Below are positions 1 through 8,429 of a stretch of 64,000 nt of DNA, in pieces (the first letter of the stretch is position 1; each line of letters begins with the position of its first letter). Below the pieces are notes generated by a model. That model searched no databases, was not told the DNA's origin, and saw nothing but the letters and a program-made list of their open reading frames with translations. The position numbers and the translations under genes were made by a program. This DNA comes from Flavobacterium oncorhynchi (GTDB taxonomy: Bacteria; Bacteroidota; Bacteroidia; Flavobacteriales; Flavobacteriaceae), in NCBI RefSeq assembly GCF_002217355.1, contig NZ_MUHA01000006.1:62001-126000 (forward strand). The letters run 5' to 3'.

Positions 1-737
1 GAAGCAATAAAAGTTCCATTAAAACCTTGATTTTTACCTTTTTTAAGAACAATGTTGATGATTCCAGATCCTCCTTCAGCATCGTAACGCGCTGATGGAT
101 TTGTGATAACTTCAACTTTGTCAATTGCATCTGCAGGAAGCTGGCGTAAAGCCTCTGCAACATTTATAGCATTAGAAGGTCTTCCATCAATTAAAATTCG
201 GATATTGTCGCTTCCTCTTAAACTTACATTTCCTTCAGTATCAACAGAAACTGATGGTACATTGTCTAGAACGTCACTAACAGTTCCGCCTTTTACAATC
301 ATGTCTTGACCAACATTATAAACTTTTTTGTCTAGTTTAATTTCTACTGTTGATTTTTCTGCACGAACAACAACTTCATTTAATTGAGCTGCATCTTCAG
401 ATAAATTTATAACACCTAAATTAGTATCTCCTTTAATACTTTTTTGCTTTAATTCAGTTGATTTAAACGAAATAAATTCAATCTTAATATCATAAATTCC
501 CGGTGCAACTGCAACATCAAATTCACCTTTGGGATTGGTGATTCCACCAGCAATAACTTTAGTATCGTTTGGAGCAGTTATTGAAATTGTTGCATATTCC
601 AACGGTTGTTTGCTTACTTTTTCTAAAACTTTTCCAGTAACTTTTACCTTGTTTTTTGCAGGCGGTCCCTGCTGTGCATAGTTGTAAAAACTTGTAAAAA
701 GCAATACAAGGATTACAGCGAATTTGATTTTCTTCAT
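1..737 (-). CDS. TonB-type outer membrane beta-barrel protein (N-terminal part; runs off the window)
   Basis: The frame is open from ATG at 737 to the left edge, about 245 residues. It starts with a signal peptide (MKKIKFAVILVLLF...YAQQ). A carboxypeptidase-regulatory-like beta-sandwich follows (VTGKVLEKVSKQPLEYATIS, then GVINL). Next is a TonB plug domain (LNEVVVRAEK, GGTVSDVLDNVPSVSVD, SLRGSDNIRILIDGRPS, IDKVEVITNPSARYDAEGGSGIINIVLKKG). The plug wording matches the outer-membrane beta-barrel family also seen at 58324-60729. The barrel itself lies outside the window, so the substrate cannot be guessed. The family identity is clear; only the start end is present here. Confidence 0.9.
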   Translation of the reverse strand, partial: MKKIKFAVILVLLFTSFYNYAQQGPPAKNKVKVTGKVLEKVSKQPLEYATISITAPNDTKVIAGGITNPKGEFDVAVAPGIYDIKIEFISFKSTELKQKSIKGDTNLGVINLSEDAAQLNEVVVRAEKSTVEIKLDKKVYNVGQDMIVKGGTVSDVLDNVPSVSVDTEGNVSLRGSDNIRILIDGRPSNAINVAEALRQLPADAIDKVEVITNPSARYDAEGGSGIINIVLKKGKNQGFNGTFIA

Positions 738-769
738 TTTTTTTTTGGTTTCTTTGATTCTTTAGACCG

Positions 770-777
770 CAAATGTA
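770..777 (-). promoter_or_regulatory. candidate -7 box of the TonB-type gene
   Basis: On the minus strand this reads TACATTTG, a perfect match to the flavobacterial -7 element TANNTTTG, 33 nt before the ATG at 737. I see no good TTTG at the expected -33 distance, so this is a partial match. Confidence 0.4.
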
Positions 778-830
778 GCTTTTGGTTTAAAGTATAAGAT
801 CATAAAAAAATGTTAATTTGGTATTTAGTA

Positions 831-1175
831 TTAATCTAAAAAAGAAGCCACTTTATCTAAATCTCTCCCAATAATTGCTTTTCCATTTTTTATAACAATT
901 GGACGTTCAATTAGAATTGGATTATCTGTCATTGCTTGAATAATTTCATCATTAGTCAATGTTTTTTCTTTATAGTTTTCTATCCAAATTTTTTCTTTGG
1001 TTCTAACCAATTCAGCGGGCTGAAGGTTTAATTTTTCAAGAAGTTCTTTTAATTCACTAAAGCTTGGTGTTTCAGTTAAATATGGAATTATTTCATATTC
1101 TTGATTTGTCTGGTCAATAAAAGCGAGGCAGTTTCTTGATTTTCCGCAGCGTGGATTGTGATAAATTTGTATCAT
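831..1175 (-). CDS. arsC: ArsC/Spx-family thioredoxin-fold protein, probable glutaredoxin-type arsenate reductase
   Basis: The product has 114 residues, the full length for ArsC. Its N-terminal MIQIYHNPRCGKSRNCL carries the family CxxS motif, with Cys10 as presumed catalytic residue. Later conserved pieces are LVRTKE (an Arg of the anion site) and NPILIERPIV followed by GKAIIGRD. Family members reduce arsenate with glutathione/glutaredoxin, but many Bacteroidetes copies stand alone, as here, without arsenic-resistance neighbours, so the physiological substrate is uncertain. It is transcribed away from the CPBP gene at 1290. The start is the ATG at 1175; no alternative is needed. Confidence 0.8.
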   Translation of the reverse strand: MIQIYHNPRCGKSRNCLAFIDQTNQEYEIIPYLTETPSFSELKELLEKLNLQPAELVRTKEKIWIENYKEKTLTNDEIIQAMTDNPILIERPIVIKNGKAIIGRDLDKVASFLD

Positions 1176-1289
1176 TTTGTTATATTTAAAGTGTGCTGAA
1201 ATAGGTTCTCTAAAAAAAGCGGTATTTTAGCAATAACAAAAATAGGGTTTACTATTTAAATAGAATTCTCATTTTAAAAAATTAAATAT

Positions 1290-2222
1290 ATGTTTTTAGA
1301 GCAAGGTGTTAAACCTGAAAATAAATTTTGGAAGTATCTTTTAGGATCTGTTTTTATTATTACAGCTTCATTTGTAGGACAGGTGCCTTTTACGATTGCT
1401 GTTTTTTGGAAAAGTTTCTCAGATAAAACTGGTTTTCCAACGGATAATGATGCGGCATTAAAAATATTTGAACCAAATCTTACTTTGTTTTTAATAATGA
1501 TTTCGTTTGTTTTTGCTCTAGCAGGTGTTTATTTTGTTGTAAAATACATACATCATCAAACGATGTTGTCGGTTACAACAGGGAGAAAAAAAGTCGATTG
1601 GAGCCGTATTTTGTTCTCTTTTATTTTATGGTCGGTTTTTTCTATTGCAAGTTTTTCTGTCTTGTATTTTCAAGCGCCTGAAAAATTTGTGTGGAATTTT
1701 AAGCTGATTCCATTTTTGATTTTAGTAGTTATAGGCGGCATTTTAATTCCTATTCAAACAAGTACAGAAGAATATGTTTTTAGAGGCTATTTAATGCAGG
1801 GCTTCGCAAATTTAGCACAGAATAAGTGGTTTCCGCTTATGATGACTTCATTAATATTTGGATTAATGCATATTTTAAATCCAGAGGTTACAAAAATGGG
1901 ATACATAATAATGGTGTATTATATAGGAACAGGTTTGTTTTTAGGAATTATTACACTAATGGATGATGGAATGGAGCTGGCTTTAGGTTTTCATGCCGCT
2001 AATAATCTTGTGGGAGCTTTATTGGTTACTTCAGATTGGACGGTTTTTCAGACGCATTCAGTTTTTATTGATTTATCAGAACCTTCGGCAGGTTTTGATG
2101 TCATTTTTCCAGTTGTAGTGGTGTATCCGATATTACTTTTTATCTATAGTAAAAAATACAATTGGACCAATTGGAAAGAGAAATTAACGGGTAAAATTAA
2201 TCTAACAGAATTATCAAATTAA
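1290..2222 (+). CDS. CPBP-family intramembrane metalloprotease
   Basis: The 310-residue protein has about eight hydrophobic segments. The three CPBP (Rce1/Abi) motifs are present: EEYVFRG near residue 165 (EExxxR), FGLMHILNP near 190 and FHAANN near 235, giving the glutamate and histidines of the intramembrane active site. The gene ends 8 nt before menE at 2231 and probably shares its transcript. The substrate is unknown: family members act in prenyl-protein processing, bacteriocin self-immunity or peptide maturation, and nothing here selects one. Start ATG at 1290. Confidence 0.85.
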   Translation: MFLEQGVKPENKFWKYLLGSVFIITASFVGQVPFTIAVFWKSFSDKTGFPTDNDAALKIFEPNLTLFLIMISFVFALAGVYFVVKYIHHQTMLSVTTGRKKVDWSRILFSFILWSVFSIASFSVLYFQAPEKFVWNFKLIPFLILVVIGGILIPIQTSTEEYVFRGYLMQGFANLAQNKWFPLMMTSLIFGLMHILNPEVTKMGYIIMVYYIGTGLFLGIITLMDDGMELALGFHAANNLVGALLVTSDWTVFQTHSVFIDLSEPSAGFDVIFPVVVVYPILLFIYSKKYNWTNWKEKLTGKINLTELSN

Positions 2223-2230
2223 ATACAATC

Positions 2231-3274
2231 ATGCAAAACTTAACACATAAAAATGTACACAATTATTTTAAATTAGACGGTTATCATTTGAATGCAGCCG
2301 ATTTGTGTCAAATTGGATATAGTTTTATCAAAGAAGGCGATGCATATGAACGATCTATTGGTGAATTTTTTCTGGATTGGTTTGATCATAAGGATTATAT
2401 CGAAATGACAACTTCTGGAACAACTGGTCTTCCTAAGTTGGTTAGACTTGAGAAACAAGCAATGATTCAATCGGCATTGGCAACAGGAGATTTCTTTGGT
2501 TTAAAACCGGGAGATAAAGCACTACTTTGTTTGCCGACTCAGTTTATTGCAGGAAAAATGATGCTGGTTCGAAGTTTAATATTGGGTTTAGAACTTGATG
2601 TTGTTGTGCCAAGTACAGAGCCTTTGGCTTATAATAACAAGCAATATGACTTTGTAGCAATGGTGCCATTACAGGTTCAAAATTCAATTGAAAAATTAAA
2701 AAACATCAAAAAGTTAATTATTGGAGGAGCAAAAATTGACAGTTCACTTGAAGAAAAATTATTGCCTTTAAAAACGAAGATTTATGAGACTTACGGTATG
2801 ACAGAAACCATAACTCATATTGCAGCCAAAAGAGTAGGGGAAAGTGTTTTTTCAATTTTGCCAAATGTAAAGATTGAAAAAGATGATCGTGGTTGCTTGG
2901 TTATTTATGTGTCTTCAATTTCTGATGAACCTATTATTACTAATGATTTAGTAGATTTAGTAAATGAGAATCAGTTTAGTTTTTTAGGAAGATTTGATAA
3001 TGTAATTAACAGCGGAGGAGTAAAGCTTATTCCTGAGCAAATAGAGGCGAAGTTAACTGGCAAAATTAACAGCCGTTTTTTTGTGACTGGTGTACCGGAT
3101 ACGACTTTAGGCGAAAAATTAATTTTAGTGATTGAAGGCGAAAAACAAGATTTTGCACCAGATTTTTTTGATGTTTTAGGGAAATTTGAAAAGCCAAAAG
3201 AAATTGTTTTTGTTCCGAAATTTAAAGAAAATGAAAACGGAAAACTACTGCGTAAACCGAGTTTACAATCTTAA
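2231..3274 (+). CDS. menE: AMP-forming acyl-CoA ligase, probable O-succinylbenzoate-CoA ligase (menaquinone synthesis)
   Basis: At 347 residues it is short for an ANL-superfamily ligase, as Bacteroidetes MenE proteins are. The ATP loop TTSGTTGLPK lies near residue 60. KIYETYGMTET is the adenylate-forming A5 motif, and FLGRFDNVINSGGVKLIPEQIE is the hinge region with the C-terminal domain. MenE makes o-succinylbenzoyl-CoA on the way to menaquinone. The rest of the men pathway is not in the window, so the assignment rests on length and motif spacing. It follows the CPBP gene closely and ends at a strong bidirectional terminator. Confidence 0.8.
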   Translation: MQNLTHKNVHNYFKLDGYHLNAADLCQIGYSFIKEGDAYERSIGEFFLDWFDHKDYIEMTTSGTTGLPKLVRLEKQAMIQSALATGDFFGLKPGDKALLCLPTQFIAGKMMLVRSLILGLELDVVVPSTEPLAYNNKQYDFVAMVPLQVQNSIEKLKNIKKLIIGGAKIDSSLEEKLLPLKTKIYETYGMTETITHIAAKRVGESVFSILPNVKIEKDDRGCLVIYVSSISDEPIITNDLVDLVNENQFSFLGRFDNVINSGGVKLIPEQIEAKLTGKINSRFFVTGVPDTTLGEKLILVIEGEKQDFAPDFFDVLGKFEKPKEIVFVPKFKENENGKLLRKPSLQS

Positions 3275-3288
3275 AAAAGTTAAATAAA

Positions 3289-3329
3289 AAATCCCAAATT
3301 CCAAGTTTGAAAATTGGAATTTGGGATTT
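3289..3329. terminator. bidirectional terminator between menE and the rsmB-like gene
   Basis: Perfect 16-bp stem AAATCCCAAATTCCAA (3289-3304) with TTGGAATTTGGGATTT (3314-3329), 9-nt loop, A/T-rich flanks on both sides. It lies between convergent genes. Confidence 0.8.
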
Positions 3330-3330
3330 A

Positions 3331-3348
3331 TCCCGATAGCTATCGGGA
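3331..3348. repeat. 18-bp perfect palindrome, copy 1
   Basis: TCCCGATAGCTATCGGGA; the identical palindrome occurs at 38084-38101. It directly follows the menE/rsmB terminator. Confidence 0.8.
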
Positions 3349-3360
3349 ATGGAATTTATT

Positions 3361-4575
3361 TTAAGCTTTTCTTTCCAAAAGCGCCATGTAAAATCCGTCA
3401 AAACCAGATTCTGAAGCCAATAATTTACGATCTTCTACAAAAGTAAATTGCTGTCCGATTTCAGTTTTTAAGAACTTTTGTACTTGCTCTTGATTCTCAG
3501 ATGGTAAAACAGAACAAGTTGCATAAACTAATTTTCCGCCTGGTTTTACAATTTTAGAATAGCTTTCTAAAACTTCACTCTGAACTTTACGAATATTGTC
3601 GATAAACTCAGGTTGTAATTTCCATTTAGAATCAGGGTTTCTTTTTAAAACTCCTAATCCGCTGCAAGGCGCATCAATTAATACACGATCTGCTTTTTCA
3701 TGCAGTTTTTTGATCACTTTTGTAGAGTCAATGATACGGTATTCAATATTAAAAGCACCATTTCTTTTTGCTCTTAATTTTAATTGCTTTAGTTTGCTTT
3801 CATATAAGTCCATTGCAATTAGTTGTCCTTTGTTTTCCATTAAAGATGCAATGTGTAATGTTTTTCCACCTGCTCCAGCACAAGTGTCTACAACGCGCAT
3901 TCCAGGTTTTACATCTAGAAAACCGGCAACCAATTGTGAGTTGGCATCCTGAACTTCAAAAAGCCCTTGTTTAAAAGCATCTGTCAAAAATACGTTTGCT
4001 CTTTCTTTTAAAACTAAAGCTTCTGGTTGGTCTTTTAAATACTCTGTTTCAATATTTAAATCCATCAGGGTATTTCTTAAGTTTTCTTTGGTACCTTTTA
4101 ATGTATTGGTTCTCAGGATAACTTTAGCTGGTTGGTTTTGAGCTGTAATTTCTTTTGACCAAATTTTTTCGCCAAGTTCTTTTACGCCCAATTCGTCCAT
4201 CCAGTCTGGAATAGATTCTTTTAAAGCTCTCACTTTCGAAAGCTCGTCAAAACGTCCTTTGATTTTTCTTTCAGGAGTTCCTTCTAATTGTCTCCAATCT
4301 GGGATTGGGTATCCTCTTAAAACAGCCCAAACAGCAAACATTCTCCATAGATTGTCTCTGTCATAAGGTTCTTTAACTTCTGCAATTTCTGCGTATAATC
4401 TTTTCCAACGAACAATTTCGTATATCGTTTCAGCAACAAACTTCCTGTCAGAACTTCCCCAACGTTTGTCTTTTTTTAATGCTCTGGCTACCACTTTGTC
4501 TGCATATTCTCCTTCGTTGAAAATTGCATTTAAAGAATCGATGGTAGTATAAACTAAATTTCTGTGTAATCTCAT
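3361..4575 (-). CDS. RsmB/NOL1/NOP2/Sun-family RNA cytosine-5 methyltransferase
   Basis: The 404-residue protein has an N-terminal NusB-like helical region and a Rossmann methyltransferase domain. Motif I is VVDTCAGAGGKTLH, motif IV is LIDAPCSGLG and motif VI is LVYATCSVLPSEN. The two cysteines of DAPCSG and ATCS are the release and catalytic residues of this m5C family. The likely substrate is 16S rRNA (RsmB C967 type), but the exact base cannot be told from sequence alone. It is a stand-alone unit converging on menE. ATG at 4575. Confidence 0.88.
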   Translation of the reverse strand: MRLHRNLVYTTIDSLNAIFNEGEYADKVVARALKKDKRWGSSDRKFVAETIYEIVRWKRLYAEIAEVKEPYDRDNLWRMFAVWAVLRGYPIPDWRQLEGTPERKIKGRFDELSKVRALKESIPDWMDELGVKELGEKIWSKEITAQNQPAKVILRTNTLKGTKENLRNTLMDLNIETEYLKDQPEALVLKERANVFLTDAFKQGLFEVQDANSQLVAGFLDVKPGMRVVDTCAGAGGKTLHIASLMENKGQLIAMDLYESKLKQLKLRAKRNGAFNIEYRIIDSTKVIKKLHEKADRVLIDAPCSGLGVLKRNPDSKWKLQPEFIDNIRKVQSEVLESYSKIVKPGGKLVYATCSVLPSENQEQVQKFLKTEIGQQFTFVEDRKLLASESGFDGFYMALLERKA

Positions 4576-4662
4576 TTCTAATATTTGAGTTGCAAAGGTA
4601 CTATTAATTGATTGAAAGTTAAATTTTTAATACTGAATCTTATTTCTGATTCTCATTAAAAG

Positions 4663-4693
4663 AAAAAACACTCTTAATTAGAGTGTTTTTTTT
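4663..4693 (-). terminator. terminator of kup
   Basis: Hairpin AAAACACTCT / AGAGTGTTTT with a TAATTA loop and T-run, just past the kup stop codon. Confidence 0.75.
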
Positions 4694-4712
4694 GAAATAT
4701 TTTGGACGCTTT

Positions 4713-6692
4713 TTATTCTTTAGGAACAATACGTGTTAATCCAATGTTTTCTGGAGCATGAAGCACCATTGGGAATTTCTCTACTTTAACAGAACTGCTG
4801 TCTAAACCAAAAGCTCTTTCTTCAGACAAACTCAGTTTCTTGATAAAGAAATACGAGTTCATGATGATGTTTTCGTGCCATCTTAAATCGTTGTCATTTG
4901 ATAAAAATTTCTCAGACAATACAAATTTAAAGTCTCCAATAATATTGTTTTTGTTCAATGATTCGTAACGACTTGTAATATCAACTTCACCACGTTTCAC
5001 CATATCTCGAATTACTTCTCTAAACATTAAATTGATTTTTGTAGGTTCTCTAAATCCTAAATTAAAATCGATTCTGTAAATGTCGTCTTTAGCAATTTCT
5101 GTAACTTTATATTGTGTTTTATAAGGTTCAGTAAGAATGTTTACGTGAACAAACCAATAAATATCGGCTCTTTTTGGACGTTTTTGTAAGATCGAATAAA
5201 TTACTTTTTCCTCTAATTCGTCAACGCGATTTGCATTAGTCATATAGACTAAGTGCGTAGCATATTTAGGAATAGAAAGGTCTTCGCTCAACTCCATTAA
5301 TACCTTTTTGTAATCGTCAATTTTGACAACTTTTGTATAATTCTTGTTGATTTTTTTAGCAAGATACCAAATCGTCATTATTGAAATTAATATACTCGCA
5401 ATGATTAAAGTTACATAACCTCCTTCGGCAAATTTTGTAATGTTTGCAATAAGGAAACTGAATTCTATTAATAAGTAAATAGTAATAAGAGGCACCATGA
5501 AATACAGTTTTACGCGTTTCATGATTAAGTAATAATTCAGTAAAATGGTCGTCATGATCATACATAAAATAATTGCAAGACCATAGGCATGCTCCATGTT
5601 TCCTGATTTTTCAAAGTGCAATACAATACCAACACAACCAAAAAACAATAACCAGTTTATTGACGGAATATACAATTGCCCTTTAACTTCAGTAGGATAT
5701 TTGATTTTTACTTTTGGCCAAAAATTCAAACGCATTGCTTCATTAATCAAAGTAAATGAACCACTGATAAGTGCTTGAGAAGCAATAACTGCTGCTAAAG
5801 TGGCTACAACGATACCAAATGGTAAAAACCAATGCGGCATAATAAGGTAAAACGGATTTCCGTTTTCACCGCCTAATTGTTGTAAAGTACTTCCTTCATG
5901 ATGAATAAGATAGGCAGCCTGACCAAAGTAATTTAATACTAAAGTCGTTTTTACAAACATCCAGCTTATTCTAATATTTTTTCGACCGCAATGTCCCATG
6001 TCTGAATACAAAGCTTCAGCTCCAGTAGTACATAAAAATACAAAGCCAAGAACAAAGAAACCATCAGGATGAACTGATAATAAATGATATGCGTAATATG
6101 GATTTATAGCTTTTATAACTTCAGGGAAGTGCATGATCTGAATAAATCCTAATGTTCCTAACATCGCAAACCAAATCAACATCATTGGAGCGAAAAACTT
6201 TCCAACTAGTTTAGTTCCAAATTGTTGTATGGTAAACAGAACAAAAAGAATTGCAATTACAATATAAACAATGGTTTGAGTTTCCATTGTTGGGTAGAAT
6301 GCTCTAATTCCTTCAACCGCTGATGAAATTGAGATTGGCGGTGTAATAATACCATCTGCAAGCAGTGCGCTTCCTCCAATAATCGCGGGCACAATGAGCC
6401 ATTGTATCTTGGTTTTTTTGACTAAAGCGTATAAGGCAAAAATCCCGCCTTCGCCGTGATTGTCGGCACTTAAAGTTATAAGCACATATTTTATAGTGGT
6501 TTGTAAAGTCAAAGTCCAAAACACACATGAAATACCGCCTAATACAATGTCGGCATTAATGGTATGGTCGCCAAGAATGGCTTTCATTACATACAATGGA
6601 GATGTACCAATATCTCCATAAATAATCCCTAATGTTATCAATAAACCCCCTATAGACAACTTACTATGTAAGTTTTTATGCGATGCGCTCAT
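4713..6692 (-). CDS. kup: KUP/HAK/KT-family potassium uptake protein
   Basis: The protein has about 659 residues and some twelve membrane segments in the N-terminal 430 residues, followed by a cytoplasmic C-terminal domain. Family signatures are LGIIYGDIGTSPLYV at the start, GGIFALYALV, a GSALLADGIITPPISISSAVEG block and SQALISGSFTLI. It imports K+ together with protons. The frame stays open up to a TTG at 6719, but the ATG at 6692 (MSASHKNLHSKLSIGG) fits the family start and follows an A/T-rich TAAAAATATAC leader, so I start there. It is monocistronic, between two hairpin terminators. Confidence 0.92.
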   Translation of the reverse strand: MSASHKNLHSKLSIGGLLITLGIIYGDIGTSPLYVMKAILGDHTINADIVLGGISCVFWTLTLQTTIKYVLITLSADNHGEGGIFALYALVKKTKIQWLIVPAIIGGSALLADGIITPPISISSAVEGIRAFYPTMETQTIVYIVIAILFVLFTIQQFGTKLVGKFFAPMMLIWFAMLGTLGFIQIMHFPEVIKAINPYYAYHLLSVHPDGFFVLGFVFLCTTGAEALYSDMGHCGRKNIRISWMFVKTTLVLNYFGQAAYLIHHEGSTLQQLGGENGNPFYLIMPHWFLPFGIVVATLAAVIASQALISGSFTLINEAMRLNFWPKVKIKYPTEVKGQLYIPSINWLLFFGCVGIVLHFEKSGNMEHAYGLAIILCMIMTTILLNYYLIMKRVKLYFMVPLITIYLLIEFSFLIANITKFAEGGYVTLIIASILISIMTIWYLAKKINKNYTKVVKIDDYKKVLMELSEDLSIPKYATHLVYMTNANRVDELEEKVIYSILQKRPKRADIYWFVHVNILTEPYKTQYKVTEIAKDDIYRIDFNLGFREPTKINLMFREVIRDMVKRGEVDITSRYESLNKNNIIGDFKFVLSEKFLSNDNDLRWHENIIMNSYFFIKKLSLSEERAFGLDSSSVKVEKFPMVLHAPENIGLTRIVPKE

Positions 6693-6769
6693 GTATATTT
6701 TTATAAAAGACGGTTGCAAATTTACTGTTTTAAAACAAATTAGCAGCTATTATAAGTAAAAAGATAAAA

Positions 6770-6798
6770 AAAAGCACAATCCCCAAATTGTGCTTTTA
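6770..6798 (-). terminator. terminator of the low-complexity lipoprotein gene
   Basis: AAAAGCACAAT / ATTGTGCTTTT hairpin about 30 nt after the stop codon at 6828. Confidence 0.75.
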
Positions 6799-6827
6799 GT
6801 TTTAAATAAAAAATAGAAATATTTAAG

Positions 6828-8192
6828 TTATCCTCTTCGTCCGCCTTCTCTTGAACCGGAACCACTTTCTCTCTGCGGCTGGCTGCTTCTTGATTCCTGA
6901 CTTCCTCTTGATGATTCAGAACGCTGTGCGCTTTGGGATCTTGAGTAAGAGGAGTTGTCAGAACTACCTCTGTTTTGAGAATAGCTTCTTGGTGATTCTG
7001 TTCTTTGTGCCGGTGCAGCTGATTGATTGACAGTTCTGTTTGTTGAACTTCTATCAGAAGAATAACCTCTTGATGATTCTGTTCTTTGTACAGGAACACT
7101 TCTTTCAGTGCTCATTCTATTATTTGAACTTGCTCTGTTTTCAGAATAACTTCTTGATGGCTGATTTGCTTGTTCAGAAACTCTGTTTGTTCTAGTTTCA
7201 TAAGAAGTTCTTGGTGAAGAAACGTTCGAATTGTTTCTATTGTTCTCTGTTCTTACCGGATTTGATACAACTGTTGAATTTTCTCTGCTAGAATTTGTTG
7301 AACGATTCGTATTGTTATAATTTCTGTTAGATGTTGATCGGTTATCATTATAGCTTCTGTTGTTTCCAAAATCACTGTTAGAAGACACTCTGTTTGTGTT
7401 TGATCGATTTGAATTATAAGTGTTTTGAGATCTGTTTGATTCTCTGCTTGCAATTCGTCTTTGATCTAAATCGTATCTGTTTCCAGTATTAGCATGTCTT
7501 TGTTCAAAACTATAATTAGGTCTGATTTTTTCGTAACCATAAGTACGTCTTGACTCATAAAGTACAGGAGCTCTATAGCTTCTTCTATAGTTTACGTAGT
7601 TGTAGCGATTATTCACATTGATGCAAACGTTGATGTTATTTCTATATCTGTAAACAGGATACGGACTCCAAGCAGCATAATAAGTTGGATAATAATTCCA
7701 ATACCATGATGAATAATAAGGTCTATAATTGGTAACCCAGAATGAAGAATAAATCACTGGAACGACATTGTAAACGGGCTCATAAATATAGTTTGTTCCA
7801 TATAAATAAGAGTTTCCTACAATTTGAACACTTACTTTGTTGTAATTGTCTCTTTCTACATCAATAGTAGCTACGTCTTGATAAACGTCGCGATCTAATA
7901 CAGCTTGAATAATTACAACGTGTGTTCTGTTTTCTACCGATTCGATAACACGCAAATAATCAACCTGATCATCGCCGTTTAAATCAAGGTTTGAAATTTG
8001 ATATTTAGGATCATTTAAACGTCTTTCAAAGTCTTGAAGATTTGATGATTCTCCAAACATCGAGGCAACCGCTCTAAGATCTAAGTTATCACTAATGTCT
8101 GAGTTTTTTGCGTAAACAGTAGTTTGGCTTTGTGCTGAACAAGAACCTAAAACTAATGCTGCGAGCGCTATAAAAAGTAGTTTAGTTTTCAT
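6828..8192 (-). CDS. secreted lipoprotein with Tyr-rich middle and Arg/Ser/Asn-rich repetitive tail; function unknown
   Basis: The 454-residue protein begins with a lipoprotein signal (MKTKLLFIALAALVLGSCSAQ, lipobox Cys18). Residues 25-120 are ordinary globular sequence (NLDLNGDDQVDYLRVIE looks like an acidic turn-rich domain). About residues 135-200 are very rich in Tyr and Trp (for example YYSSWYWNYYPTYYAAW). From about 225 to the end the chain is almost only R, S, N, T, Q and E, with a loose repeat of S-R-x-Y-S-x-N-R / Q-R-T-E-S-x-R and the ending GSREGGRRG. The tail looks disordered and strongly basic, which would suit binding to polyanions or cell-surface packing; that is inference. I do not recognise a named family. 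Confidence 0.8.
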   Translation of the reverse strand: MKTKLLFIALAALVLGSCSAQSQTTVYAKNSDISDNLDLRAVASMFGESSNLQDFERRLNDPKYQISNLDLNGDDQVDYLRVIESVENRTHVVIIQAVLDRDVYQDVATIDVERDNYNKVSVQIVGNSYLYGTNYIYEPVYNVVPVIYSSFWVTNYRPYYSSWYWNYYPTYYAAWSPYPVYRYRNNINVCINVNNRYNYVNYRRSYRAPVLYESRRTYGYEKIRPNYSFEQRHANTGNRYDLDQRRIASRESNRSQNTYNSNRSNTNRVSSNSDFGNNRSYNDNRSTSNRNYNNTNRSTNSSRENSTVVSNPVRTENNRNNSNVSSPRTSYETRTNRVSEQANQPSRSYSENRASSNNRMSTERSVPVQRTESSRGYSSDRSSTNRTVNQSAAPAQRTESPRSYSQNRGSSDNSSYSRSQSAQRSESSRGSQESRSSQPQRESGSGSREGGRRG

Positions 8193-8377
8193 GATAAAAT
8201 CTATTAAATATTAATATTGGGAGATATCCAATTACTGTGCCACAAATTTATTTATAGCTTAATGTGTTTTTAGATGACTGTTGTATAGTTGTTTATGTTT
8301 TATTTGGATAGAAAAGTAATTTTGTTTGATGGATATTAGAGGAGGGAAAAGTTGTTTTATAAAAAAGCGAAAACTTA

Positions 8378-8407
8378 TTTGAAATGTTATAATAAATTGT
8401 ATTTTAG
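8378..8407 (+). promoter_or_regulatory. candidate promoter of the BNR-repeat protein gene
   Basis: TTTG at 8378-8381, an 18-nt spacer, then TATTTTAG at 8400-8407 (TANNTTTG with one mismatch). It ends 22 nt before the ATG at 8430, which also supports that start over upstream codons. Confidence 0.45.
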
Positions 8408-8429
8408 CAACAGCCAAATCTTATTTTAT

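Noticed and set aside
6740..7453. Additional minus-strand proteins in other frames of the lipoprotein gene
   Set aside because: They are frame-shifted readings of the R/S/N-rich repeats, lack leaders and overlap a gene with signal peptide and terminator.
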